From Youxingia wuxianensis (GTDB taxonomy: Bacteria; Bacillota; Clostridia; Oscillospirales; Ruminococcaceae): a stretch of DNA of 64,000 nucleotides. Positions 16,507-24,802 of this stretch are shown here, piece after piece (the stretch's first letter is position 1; each line of letters starts with the position of its first letter). A program made the position numbers and the translations under genes. The stretch is taken from contig NZ_JACRTD010000002.1 of NCBI RefSeq assembly GCF_014385085.1, positions 124,001 through 188,000 on the forward strand, in the 5' to 3' direction. The notes under the pieces were generated by a model. That model was given only the letters and a program-made list of their open reading frames with translations. It did no database searches and was not told where the DNA came from.

Positions 16507-16535
16507 ATTATAATACGTATTAGAAAGCAACACAA
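16507..16535 (-). promoter_or_regulatory. Promoter of the MMPL operon with TetR operator candidate
   Basis: On the minus strand TTGTGT (16530-16535) and TATAAT (16507-16512) have a 17-bp spacer. The perfect 12-bp palindrome TAATACGTATTA (16511-16522) lies in the spacer and touches the -10 box, an ideal place for a repressor. Confidence 0.65.
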
Positions 16536-16608
16536 TAACCAATAATGCAAAAAATGTTAATTAATAGACGAATTTATAGAAAATGTTGTTAAGCTTTTAG
16601 GAGAGGAA

Positions 16609-17187
16609 ATGAGTAATATGTATAGGTCTACGGAGGACAGGCGTATCCGCCGCACAAAAAGAATGCTGCAGCAGGCCTTAGCGAAATTAATGTCCCAAAA
16701 GGAATTTAAGGACATTACAGTAAAGGATATTACTGATCTTGCCGATTTAAACCGCAGCACTTTTTATCTTCATTATCAGGATACCTATGATCTGCTGGAA
16801 AAGGTAGAAAACGAAATGATCGGACGGTTTGAGGAGATGGTTGATGACTACCACTCCACCCCTAACAACTTTTCCGTATATAAGATTGTGGATCAGGCGT
16901 TTGACTATTTGGAAGAAAATATGGAGATCTGTCGGCCGCTTTTTTTAAGTAACACCAATTCCCCATTTTTAGAAAAACTGATGAATGTTATTATCGAAAA
17001 AGGGTTTACCCGGCAAAAGGAAGTCCGCGGAGATGTGGATCCAGAAAAACTTGATTATCAGCTTCAATTTCTGGCTTATGGTATTGTAGGCGCTCTGCGC
17101 AAATGGTTCCGGGAGGAAGGCTACCTTTCCAAGGAGCAAATCGTAAATTTGCTGGATCAGATGATTACTGGTGTAATGGAAATTTAA
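16609..17187 (+). CDS. TetR/AcrR-family regulator, divergent from the exporter
   Basis: A 192-residue repressor. The N-terminal HTH runs through RRIRRTKRMLQQALAKLM, ITVKDITDLADLNRSTFYLHY and YDLLEKVENEM; the C-terminal helical part is the ligand and dimer domain of the DhaS/YfiR-like TetR_C type. Divergent placement with a shared 174-bp control region says it most likely regulates the MMPL operon. ATG 16609 follows TAGGAGAGG closely; ATG 16618 is an alternative. A perfect 17-bp terminator stem follows. Confidence 0.88.
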   Translation: MSNMYRSTEDRRIRRTKRMLQQALAKLMSQKEFKDITVKDITDLADLNRSTFYLHYQDTYDLLEKVENEMIGRFEEMVDDYHSTPNNFSVYKIVDQAFDYLEENMEICRPLFLSNTNSPFLEKLMNVIIEKGFTRQKEVRGDVDPEKLDYQLQFLAYGIVGALRKWFREEGYLSKEQIVNLLDQMITGVMEI

Positions 17188-17193
17188 AAGCGG

Positions 17194-17238
17194 ACAAGGC
17201 CTGGCTTTCAAAGAATGAAAGCCAGGCCTTGTTATTTA
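17194..17238. terminator. Bidirectional terminator between tetR and guaA
   Basis: Arms 17194-17210 and 17216-17232 (ACAAGGCCTGGCTTTCA and complement), perfect 17 bp, 5-nt loop, T-rich on the right. It serves two convergent genes. Confidence 0.85.
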
Positions 17239-17243
17239 TTTTA

Positions 17244-18776
17244 TTATTCCCACTCAATAGTCGCTGGAGGTTTTGAGGTAATATCATAACACACGCGGTT
17301 AATGCCCCGTACTTCATTGACGATCCGATTGCTTGCTGCCTCCAAAACATCATAAGGAATATGCGCCCAATCCGCCGTCATAAAATCAGTAGTGGTGACC
17401 GCACGCAAAGCGATGGTGTAATCATAAGTACGGCCATCTCCCATAACGCCTACGGAACGCATATTTGTCAAAACAGCAAAATATTGGTTAATGCTCCGGT
17501 CTAAGCCCGCTTTGGCAATTTCTTCCCGGAAGATCCAATCCGCTTCCTGCAAGGTAAGCAGCTTGTTTTCAGTGATTTCGCCGATAATACGGATGGCCAG
17601 CCCCGGACCCGGGAACGGCTGACGGTACACCAAATAATCCGGAAGCCCCAGTTCTTTTCCTAACGCTCGCACTTCGTCTTTAAATAATAACCGCAACGGT
17701 TCGATAATCTCTTTGAAATCTACGTAATCGGGGAGGCCGCCTACATTGTGATGGCTTTTGATCACCGCGGCATCGCCAGCTCCGGATTCGATGACATCCG
17801 GATAGATAGTGCCTTGGACTAAATAATCTACCTTGCCGATTTTTTTCGCTTCATCTTCGAATACCCGGATAAATTCTTCTCCGATCATTTTTCGCTTGGT
17901 TTCCGGGTCAGAAATACCAGCCAATTTACAGAGGAAGCGTTCCTTAGCGTTGACCCGGACAAAATTAATATTCCGATCTTTGAAAGCCGCCTGAACTTCG
18001 TCCCCTTCATTTTTACGCATAAAGCCGTGATCCACAAAAATACAGGTGAGCTGATTGCCCACTGCTTTGGAGAGCAAAGCAGCTGCTACGGAACTGTCCA
18101 CACCGCCGGAAAGAGCCAACAGCACCTTACCATCGCCGATTTTTTCCCGTAAAGTATGGATGGTATTTTTTGCGTAATCACCCATCGTCCAGTCGCCTTT
18201 TGCGCCGCATACGTTAAACAGGAAATTTCTCAGCATAGAAATTCCGTTTTGTGTGTGCAGAACTTCCGGATGAAATTGCATACCGTATAATTTTTCCTTT
18301 GGGTTTTCCATTGCCGCAGTCGGGCAATCCGCAGTATGAGCGCTTACCTTAAAGCCTTCCGGAAGCCGATCGATATAATCGGTATGACTCATCCAAGAGA
18401 TGCCTTCCTCAGGAAGCCCTTGGAAAAGGGCGCAGTCAGTATGGTAGTATGTATGGGTTTTTCCATACTCACGTTTTTCAGGACTGGTTACATGGCCACC
18501 TAAGATGTGTGCCATTAACTGTGTGCCATAACAAATTCCAAGGACAGGAATCCCTTGTTGGAAGATTTTCTTCTCCACCTTAGGGGAGTTTTCCAAATAC
18601 ACGCTGTTCGGCCCGCCGGTAAAGATAATACCAATCGGATTTTTTGCCAAAATTTCGTCCAGAGGGGTTTTATAAGGCAAAACTTCGCAGTAAACAGAAC
18701 ATTCGCGCACCCGGCGTGCGATTAATTGATTATATTGCCCACCAAAATCCAGGACAATTACCGTTTGATGTTTCAT
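17244..18776 (-). CDS. guaA: GMP synthase (glutamine-hydrolysing)
   Basis: A 510-residue enzyme that aminates XMP to GMP using glutamine and ATP. The N-terminal class I amidotransferase has the nucleophile Cys82 in GICYGTQ and His169/Glu171 in FHPEV. The ATP pyrophosphatase domain has the PP-loop SGGVDSS (223-229), and the C-terminal dimer domain ends with [11 protein letters not shown], normal for the family. The ATG is preceded by AAAGGAATGGG. I see no purine riboswitch in the 167-bp leader. Confidence 0.98.
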   Translation of the reverse strand: MKHQTVIVLDFGGQYNQLIARRVRECSVYCEVLPYKTPLDEILAKNPIGIIFTGGPNSVYLENSPKVEKKIFQQGIPVLGICYGTQLMAHILGGHVTSPEKREYGKTHTYYHTDCALFQGLPEEGISWMSHTDYIDRLPEGFKVSAHTADCPTAAMENPKEKLYGMQFHPEVLHTQNGISMLRNFLFNVCGAKGDWTMGDYAKNTIHTLREKIGDGKVLLALSGGVDSSVAAALLSKAVGNQLTCIFVDHGFMRKNEGDEVQAAFKDRNINFVRVNAKERFLCKLAGISDPETKRKMIGEEFIRVFEDEAKKIGKVDYLVQGTIYPDVIESGAGDAAVIKSHHNVGGLPDYVDFKEIIEPLRLLFKDEVRALGKELGLPDYLVYRQPFPGPGLAIRIIGEITENKLLTLQEADWIFREEIAKAGLDRSINQYFAVLTNMRSVGVMGDGRTYDYTIALRAVTTTDFMTADWAHIPYDVLEAASNRIVNEVRGINRVCYDITSKPPATIEWE

Positions 18777-18943
18777 TTACACCCATTCCTTTATCTTTCA
18801 TAATTACCAAAAACATATAAATATATTTTGCCATATTACCCGTTAAATTACAAGAGCTGGAAATGGTAAATTCTTTCACGAATAGGAAAATTTCTTTCAC
18901 ACAAACTGAGAATGGAAATTTATCGATGAAAGGGATATGAAAG

Positions 18944-20191
18944 ATGAAACGACTCCTATTGATTTTAGGCTGCGTTTTAACTGCGTTGTTTTCTATCGCG
19001 CCAAATACATTGGCCCAGGAGCTTTGGCGGCCTACCCTAGCCAAACCAAAACAAAAACAAATTACCATGACCGCTGCTAAAGGCTCAGAAGTTCGTTTTT
19101 CTACCCAGGACTTGGAACGGCGCATGGGAATAGAAGAAAATGAGCTGGGAGGACTTACCATAACTTCACTGCCAAATGAAAACCAAGGGGTACTTTGGCT
19201 GGGAAACCGCCCTGTGAACCAATATCAAAGTCTCACCCGAGAGCAAATAAACCAATTGGTTTTTGCTCCAGCAAAAGCGGAAACAGAGGTCTCTTTGGGA
19301 TTTATTCCTTTGGCTCAGGATGCTGCCGCCACAATCGTAAATATCAACATGACCGACAGCTACAATAATCCGCCGGTGCTTTCCTCACAAGTATATGAAA
19401 CTATGTGCGAAACCCCATTGGCAGTATATTTGGACGGGTATGATCCAGAAGGGGATGCAATTGCCATAGAACAATGTGACAAACCAAAGAAAGGCACAGT
19501 ACAGTTTGATGGCTTTTCTATGACCTATGCCCCTTATCCAGGAAAAAGTGGAACCGATACTTTTACCATCCGGGCGGTGGATCAGTGGGGAAACTACTCA
19601 AAGGATGCACAGATAAAAATTAAAATTAATAAAAACTATACTGGTTTTCGATTTGCAGATATGCACTTGAACCCATCGGAATACGCCGCTATGCAGCTTC
19701 ATAAAAATGGCGTAATGACAGGAGAAATCACAGGAAACAGCGCTTTGTTTTATCCAAAGGAATTGATGAAGGGCGCAGATTTCCTAATCCATCTGCTGGC
19801 GGCGGCTGGAATGGATAAAGACTTGCCTTCTTGTATCAATACCGGCCTTTCTAACGATGGGCAGATTGATCTATGGCTTAAACCTTACGTGAAAAAGGCC
19901 ATGGAGGAAGGGATTATCAAAGAATCTACATTTTCCGCAAATGATACGCTGCTTCGGGGGCAGGCGGTGATGTATGTTTCCCGAGCGGCAAAAATTGAAG
20001 ATGTAAAAATGTATTCTCTGCGCTTAGGAGATCTGGATAAAACTCCCGCTTGGGCGATCCCATATTATATGAACCTCGCCGCTTATAAAATGCTGGATCT
20101 ACCGGACAACCAGGCCAATGCTACTGGAAGTCTGACACGGCAATACTCAGCGGATTTGTTATGGCAGTTATATAAATACTGCCATAAATAG
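18944..20191 (+). CDS. Secreted protein with Ig/cadherin-like domain and SLH-like end
   Basis: A 415-residue protein with signal peptide (MKRLLLILGCVLTALFSIA, likely cut after NTLA). After a mixed N-terminal region, about residues 140-225 form an Ig/cadherin-type repeat (DGYDPEGDAIAIEQ ... GTDTFTIRAVDQWGN). The C-terminal 180 residues are SLH-like (FADMHLNPSEYAAMQLHKNG, LFYPKELMKGADFLIHLLAA), but only about one and a half SLH units are recognisable. The architecture suggests a wall-associated surface protein. It is a single-gene unit; RBS AAGGG, start ATG 18944. Confidence 0.75.
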   Translation: MKRLLLILGCVLTALFSIAPNTLAQELWRPTLAKPKQKQITMTAAKGSEVRFSTQDLERRMGIEENELGGLTITSLPNENQGVLWLGNRPVNQYQSLTREQINQLVFAPAKAETEVSLGFIPLAQDAAATIVNINMTDSYNNPPVLSSQVYETMCETPLAVYLDGYDPEGDAIAIEQCDKPKKGTVQFDGFSMTYAPYPGKSGTDTFTIRAVDQWGNYSKDAQIKIKINKNYTGFRFADMHLNPSEYAAMQLHKNGVMTGEITGNSALFYPKELMKGADFLIHLLAAAGMDKDLPSCINTGLSNDGQIDLWLKPYVKKAMEEGIIKESTFSANDTLLRGQAVMYVSRAAKIEDVKMYSLRLGDLDKTPAWAIPYYMNLAAYKMLDLPDNQANATGSLTRQYSADLLWQLYKYCHK

Positions 20192-20271
20192 GGGGCTGCT
20201 CCCTTTTTGTGAATATTCCTGTTTTTATTTGATCATACTAATTGTGAAAACCTTTAGAGGAGGAATTAATT

Positions 20272-20478
20272 TTGCTAGATAAAATCGCGCTCGCTCTGAC
20301 AATTATTGGCGGTATCAACTGGGGGCTTATCGGTATTTTCCAGTTTGACTTGGTAGCCTGGATTTTTGGCGGGCAGGGCAGCATCTTCAGCCGGATTATT
20401 TATACACTGGTTGCACTTGGCGCTATCTGGTCCATTTCTCTGCTTTTTAAAAACGACTCATCACGTGAACTTAGATAG
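20272..20478 (+). CDS. DUF378 small membrane protein
   Basis: A 68-residue protein with two membrane helices around LALTIIGGINWGLIGIF and IIYTLVALGAIWSISLL. The GGINWGLIG motif is the hallmark of the DUF378 (YuzA-like) family, whose function is unknown. TTG 20272 lies at good spacing after AGAGGAGG and no ATG is available. It ends in a clear terminator. Confidence 0.88.
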   Translation: MLDKIALALTIIGGINWGLIGIFQFDLVAWIFGGQGSIFSRIIYTLVALGAIWSISLLFKNDSSRELR

Positions 20479-20492
20479 ACCTCTCCCAACAA

Positions 20493-20523
20493 AAAAAACA
20501 GCCGCAGTGCGGCTGTTTTTTCG
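20493..20523 (+). terminator. Terminator after the DUF378 gene
   Basis: AAAACAGCCGCA pairs with TGCGGCTGTTTT, flanked by A and T runs. Confidence 0.85.
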
Positions 20524-20605
20524 TTTTTAGTTGTCAGTTACCTGAAAAAATGCTATCTTTAATAAGAAAGCCGTATTTGCCAAGGATTGCTCAGGAGGGG
20601 AGAAG

Positions 20606-21337
20606 ATGCGTTTAGCCGTGATTGCCTGCCAGGTATTTAATCGGGAATTAAGCCGGGCAGTGTCCCAAAGCAAACATACCTGTACTGTTTTCTGGCAGCC
20701 TCAGGGACTTCATGACACTCCGCAAATTCTGCGGCAGAAGATCCGTGAGTGTGTGGAAACCATCGAAAGGCACAATAAAACGGCGCCTTCCTACCGTAAA
20801 TTTGATGCCATTGCCTTGTGCTATGGAATGTGCGGAACGGGCGTGTGTGAAATTGCTTCTCAAAGCATTCCTATCGTAGTTCCCCGTACGGATGACTGTA
20901 TTGGAATCTTGCTGGGATCCCAATCCTATTACCGGCAAATTTTTTCCCAAAAACCGGGGATTTTTTGGTACAGCGACGGCTGGATCGAATTTGGAAACAC
21001 CCCTTCGCAGCAGTACTATCAAACCAAGCGGGAAGACTACGCCTCCCGCTACGGAGAAGAAAATGCCCGATACCTGTTAGAACAGGAAAACACCTGGATT
21101 AAGAAATATCAAAACCTGATCTATATTGCCTCCCCCTATGAGCACCGCCGGGACCACGAGGAATATGCCCGGCGCACAGCAAAGACTTTTGGATGGGAGT
21201 TTTCCATTCAGCAGGGAAGGGAGGATTTGCTTCGGGATCTGGTGAACGCCTGCTGGGAGAAAGAACGATTTTTATACTGTCCGCCTGGCAAGACCATCTC
21301 TCAAAGTTTTGAAGACAGCTTATTTTGCCTTAAATAA
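20606..21337 (+). CDS. DUF1638 domain protein
   Basis: A 243-residue cytoplasmic protein. The conserved family signature is visible: IACQVF near the start, LHDTP, CYGMCGTGVC (residues 72-81) and VPRTDDCIGILLGS (92-105). The recurring cysteines (Cys8, Cys72, Cys76, Cys81, Cys98) with His35 suggest a bound metal or cofactor. Biochemical function is unknown. In methanogens and some anaerobes such genes accompany corrinoid methyltransferases; an orphan corrinoid protein lies 16 kb away, but not in the same operon. RBS AGGAGGGGAG, ATG 20606; convergent with the sortase gene. Confidence 0.82.
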   Translation: MRLAVIACQVFNRELSRAVSQSKHTCTVFWQPQGLHDTPQILRQKIRECVETIERHNKTAPSYRKFDAIALCYGMCGTGVCEIASQSIPIVVPRTDDCIGILLGSQSYYRQIFSQKPGIFWYSDGWIEFGNTPSQQYYQTKREDYASRYGEENARYLLEQENTWIKKYQNLIYIASPYEHRRDHEEYARRTAKTFGWEFSIQQGREDLLRDLVNACWEKERFLYCPPGKTISQSFEDSLFCLK

Positions 21338-21341
21338 AAAT

Positions 21342-21376
21342 CCGCCGCAATGATACGTCATTGCGGCGGGTTTCTT
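21342..21376. terminator. Bidirectional terminator between DUF1638 and sortase genes
   Basis: CCGCCGCAATGA (21342-21353) pairs with 21358-21369 around TACG, with TTTCTTTT on the right and an A-rich left flank. Confidence 0.85.
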
Positions 21377-21383
21377 TTGCCGA

Positions 21384-22253
21384 TTATTTAAACTGAGGAG
21401 CCTTTGGATTGGGGTTCTTTTCTACATCAACGGTGGCCTCGATTTTTTCACCGGGGCGCACCAGACGTGCCATAATCACAAACCGCTGATCCTCACGGGA
21501 ACCATATACATAGGTACAGGTAGAAAGCGTAAGGAGCTTATCAGTAGCGTTAACGTCCACGTCATAGTTAAATTGAGAACGTTCTTTCGCCTCATTTACC
21601 AGGTTCAGGAAATCCGCGCCTTTTACATGAGGGTTGATATAGCTCAGATTGGTATCGGTATAGAATACGGCAAACACCTTCCAAGCCATATTATCTTCCG
21701 GAGTAGACAGATAGATATAAGGGTTATTTTTTGCAAAATCAATATCCAGGAACTTTTTCAGCTGGGAGAATTTTAACCCTTCCGGATTATCGTCCATGCT
21801 GTGTCCATAGATAATAGTATCTTTTGCCATAGCGTTTCTGTCACCGAAAGTACATTCATAGTCGGCATAGTAACAGCCATACCAGTTATAAGCCTTGGTG
21901 ATATCCCGGCGCAAATAATAGTCGTTGTCTGTGGTATGTAGCACTTCGTTATCAATAGTAGTGTTGGGGATATTTAGCCAGCCAACAACATCATTATTCT
22001 GGTTATAAGCAGTATTGATCTTTTCCAGCAGATCGGGGGTCGGCAGTTCCGGCTCGTTGATAGCGCCTAAATCCACTTCAGGAAGCGGATTAATAAACGC
22101 CGGCAGTCCGGAAGAACTATCCGAAACGTCCGAAGAGGAAGAGCTGTCGTCGGAAGGCTGGGGTGTTCTGTCGCCGCAGGCGGCGAAAGACAACAGCATA
22201 ACCAACGCCAAAAGAAGAGCGATTGTTCGTGTTAAAACGTATGAATGTTTCAT
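21384..22253 (-). CDS. srtB: Class B-like sortase with lipoprotein-type signal
   Basis: A 289-residue cysteine transpeptidase that joins sorting-signal proteins to the wall or to pilus subunits. His151 (IYGHSMD), Cys246 (TLSTCTY) and Arg257 (QRFVIMARL) form the catalytic triad. The N-terminus is a signal sequence ending in LLSFAACGD; Cys26 fits a lipobox, followed by a Ser/Asp-rich linker. Most sortases use a plain membrane helix, so lipid anchoring would be unusual. No LPXTG- or NPQTN-type substrate is visible in the window. It lies 63 bp after pyk on the same strand. Confidence 0.88.
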   Translation of the reverse strand: MKHSYVLTRTIALLLALVMLLSFAACGDRTPQPSDDSSSSSDVSDSSSGLPAFINPLPEVDLGAINEPELPTPDLLEKINTAYNQNNDVVGWLNIPNTTIDNEVLHTTDNDYYLRRDITKAYNWYGCYYADYECTFGDRNAMAKDTIIYGHSMDDNPEGLKFSQLKKFLDIDFAKNNPYIYLSTPEDNMAWKVFAVFYTDTNLSYINPHVKGADFLNLVNEAKERSQFNYDVDVNATDKLLTLSTCTYVYGSREDQRFVIMARLVRPGEKIEATVDVEKNPNPKAPQFK

Positions 22254-22316
22254 AGACAGACTCCTTTAAAGCACACTAAAATTTACAAAAGTATAAACAT
22301 TGCCGCGGCGGGACAG

Positions 22317-24065
22317 CTATTTGGATTTTGCGTTGCTTACAATCCCACGTTCGGCGTCAATTTCCACCTGAGTAGAACTTTTCAGGATAGAAGTGGCATT
22401 TGTGGCGCCTACCACTACCGGAATATCCAAAGCTAATCCAACAATAGCGGCATGGGAATTGAATCCGCCGGTTTCCGTAACAATGCCGGAAGCCTTTTTC
22501 AAAATAGGCAAAAGATTATTTGACGTCTGGGGAATTACCAAAATATCCCCGTCGACAAAATTTTCTAACGCCTCTTCCTCCGAATGGGCCACACAAACCC
22601 GGCCTATAGAGGATTTTTTATTAACACCCTGACCGCTGACCAGAATATCGCCAACCACATGCACTTTCAGCATATTGGTGGTGCCGGTAACGCCCAGAGG
22701 AATGCCCGCGGTAATAACCACAATATCTCCATCCTGTACATAGCCGGCGTTCTTCACCACTTCTACCGCATGGGAAAACAATTCGTCCGTATCGTCTTTT
22801 ACCTGGGATTTTAGCGGAGTAACCCCCCAGGAAAGGCTAAGCTGACGGTAGGTTTGATCCAAATGGGTGCAAGCCAACACCGGGATGTCGGGACGGTATT
22901 TGCTGAGCATCCGGGCAGTAGTCCCGGACCAGGTGACTGTAATAATTGCCTTTGCCCCCAGATCGTACGCTGTAGTACAGGTAGCATGGGAGATAGCGTT
23001 GGTTACATCCGGCAAATTGTCGCCGCTGCGGGAAAAAAACCGCTTGCGGTAATCAATGTCATTTTCTGTGCGCTGTGCAATGGCCGCCATTGTTTTCACC
23101 GCTTCTACCGGGAACTGGCCGGCGGCAGTTTCTCCGGAAAGCATGATAGCGCTGGTGCCGTCATAAATGGCGTTAGCTACGTCCGCAGCTTCCGCCCGGG
23201 TAGGACGGGGATTGTGCATCATACTCTCTAACATTTGAGTAGCGGTAATGACCATTTTTCCTGCATTATACGCTTTTTTTATTAAAACTTTCTGGAAAAC
23301 AGGAACATCTTCCAAAGGAACTTCCACACCCATATCTCCACGGGCTACCATAATTCCGTCGGAAACACGCAGAATTTCATCAATATTCTGGACGCCCTCC
23401 AGATTTTCAATCTTGGCAATAATCTTAATTGTATGACAACCCTGCTCATCCAAAAGCTGGCGGATTTCCAGAATATCCTGCGCGCAGCGGGTGAAGGAAG
23501 CGGCGATAAAATCAAAGTCGTTTTCCACCCCGAAAATAATATCGCTGCGGTCTTTCTCACTAAGGTATGGCATAGAAAGACGAACGCCCGGTACATTTAC
23601 CCCCTTGTGATCAGAGATAGGACCGTCGTTCATAATTTCACAGGTTATATCCCAGGGATTTACCTTTACCACTTTTAACTCGATCAGCCCATCTGCCAAG
23701 AGAAGGGTATTCCCAGGCTTAACATCGTTTACCAGGCCGGGAAAGGTGATAGAAGCCATGTTCTCATCACCGAGTATTTCTTTTGTGCTCAAGGTAAATG
23801 CGTTGCCTTTTTTCAGGAAAGCTTTTCCTTCTTTAAACTTGCCTAAACGTATTTCCGGGCCTTTCGTATCTAAAAGTGTAGCAGTAGGAAGGTTAAGATC
23901 CCTTCGAATGCGATCAATTGTTTTATAAGTAGCCAGATGGCTTTCATGGGTCCCGTGGGAGAAGTTAAATCTCGCCACGTCCATCCCTGCGCAGATAAGG
24001 CTGTGAATCACCTTTTCATTGTTGCTGGCAGGTCCGAGAGTACAAACAATTTTTGTTTTTCTCAT
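22317..24065 (-). CDS. pyk: Pyruvate kinase, long form with PEP-utilising C-terminal domain
   Basis: A 582-residue glycolytic enzyme converting PEP and ADP to pyruvate and ATP. The barrel holds NFSHGTHESH, LLDTKGPEIR and MVARGDMGVEVPLE with the catalytic lysine region before it. The normal 470-residue kinase is followed by a PEP-utilising mobile-domain-like extension (about 490-582) with the TETGGFNSHAAIV motif. This extra C-terminal sequence occurs in Bacillus and Clostridia enzymes; its His is not known to be used. ATG 24065 follows TAGGAGC; the promoter is at 24121-24150. Confidence 0.97.
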   Translation of the reverse strand: MRKTKIVCTLGPASNNEKVIHSLICAGMDVARFNFSHGTHESHLATYKTIDRIRRDLNLPTATLLDTKGPEIRLGKFKEGKAFLKKGNAFTLSTKEILGDENMASITFPGLVNDVKPGNTLLLADGLIELKVVKVNPWDITCEIMNDGPISDHKGVNVPGVRLSMPYLSEKDRSDIIFGVENDFDFIAASFTRCAQDILEIRQLLDEQGCHTIKIIAKIENLEGVQNIDEILRVSDGIMVARGDMGVEVPLEDVPVFQKVLIKKAYNAGKMVITATQMLESMMHNPRPTRAEAADVANAIYDGTSAIMLSGETAAGQFPVEAVKTMAAIAQRTENDIDYRKRFFSRSGDNLPDVTNAISHATCTTAYDLGAKAIITVTWSGTTARMLSKYRPDIPVLACTHLDQTYRQLSLSWGVTPLKSQVKDDTDELFSHAVEVVKNAGYVQDGDIVVITAGIPLGVTGTTNMLKVHVVGDILVSGQGVNKKSSIGRVCVAHSEEEALENFVDGDILVIPQTSNNLLPILKKASGIVTETGGFNSHAAIVGLALDIPVVVGATNATSILKSSTQVEIDAERGIVSNAKSK

Positions 24066-24120
24066 ATATGCTCCTACTTTAGTCTTTAGGCTAAGGCGGG
24101 CGGGTCCAGCCTCACCAATA

Positions 24121-24150
24121 AATATAATCCAATTACAACAGTAAAGTCAA
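24121..24150 (-). promoter_or_regulatory. Promoter of pyk
   Basis: On the minus strand TTGACT (24145-24150) and TATATT (24121-24126) with an 18-bp spacer, roughly 55 bp before the pyk start. Confidence 0.55.
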
Positions 24151-24337
24151 TGATTCTGACAAATTTGTAACAGTATATTTATAAAATAAATTAGGTCCCA
24201 ATTATTTTTCCCCAAAATGCAGTAAACATCAAATAAAAATTCCACTATAAAGTATAACATGGATTTTTTCCCTGTCAAACCAATCTGGGGAAATTCAAAT
24301 AAATTTAATAATTTGCGGTCTTTAGCGAATGTTTTTC

Positions 24338-24394
24338 TTGCTTTTTTGTAAAAAGATGGTATAATCAAACTGTATTAATTAGACTAATACAGTT
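24338..24394 (+). promoter_or_regulatory. Promoter and inverted-repeat operator of the GntR-ABC operon
   Basis: TTGCTT (24338-24343) and TATAAT (24360-24365), 16-bp spacer. Two bases on, AACTGTATTA (24368-24377) and TAATACAGTT (24385-24394) form a perfect 10-bp inverted repeat with a 7-nt centre. It covers the expected start of transcription, as expected for autorepression by a YtrA-type regulator. Confidence 0.7.
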
Positions 24395-24432
24395 GACACG
24401 GGAGTAGTATCGTTGGGAATGAGGTGAAAATT

Positions 24433-24798
24433 GTGCTGCAGCTTGATCTTCAAAGTCGCACGCCAATCTATGAACAGCTAATAACAAAAATGTCGGAAAT
24501 GATCTCCTTAGGGGTTTTATCCAGCGGGGAACAGCTGCCGTCTGTGCGGGCCTTAGCGCGGGATTTAGGGGTCAACCCAAACACCGTTCAAAAAGCGTAC
24601 CAAGAACTGGAACGCAATGGAATCATCTATTCCGTTTCTGGAAAGGGTAGTTTTATTGCTAGTGGTAACAGCGCAAACGAAATATTAAAAAAGCAGACGG
24701 TTTCAAAAATAACGGAAGCTGTTACTGAGGGAAAGAGGACCGGACTTACCAAACCGCAGGTAATCGGCGTGGTAGAGTTGGTTTATAAGGAGGGCTGA
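24433..24798 (+). CDS. GntR-family (YtrA-type) transcriptional regulator
   Basis: A 121-residue repressor with the winged helix at the N-terminus (SRTPIYEQLITKMSEMI, LPSVRALARDLGVNPNTVQ) and only a short helical tail, as in YtrA proteins that control adjacent ABC transporters. GTG 24433 lies 6 nt after GAGGTG and gives the usual N-terminus LQLDLQSRTPIYEQ; GTG 24424 is the alternative. It is the first gene of a three-gene operon with ABC ATPase and permease, under a promoter with a clear inverted-repeat operator. Confidence 0.9.
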   Translation: MLQLDLQSRTPIYEQLITKMSEMISLGVLSSGEQLPSVRALARDLGVNPNTVQKAYQELERNGIIYSVSGKGSFIASGNSANEILKKQTVSKITEAVTEGKRTGLTKPQVIGVVELVYKEG

Positions 24799-24802
24799 AG
24801 AG

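Larger units (their letters stand above)
24066..24423. other. Divergent control region of pyk and the GntR-ABC operon
   Basis: A 358-bp AT-rich intergenic stretch. It carries the pyk promoter (minus strand, 24121-24150), the GntR-operon promoter (24338-24365) and its operator (24368-24394). I see no gene between them. Confidence 0.6.

Noticed and set aside
18777..18943. Purine riboswitch before guaA
   Set aside because: The conserved core sequences are not present in the 167-bp leader.
24147..24368. 73-codon minus frame in the pyk/gntR intergenic region
   Set aside because: AT-rich Phe/Ile/Leu/Lys translation without RBS; the stretch is better explained by promoters and operator.
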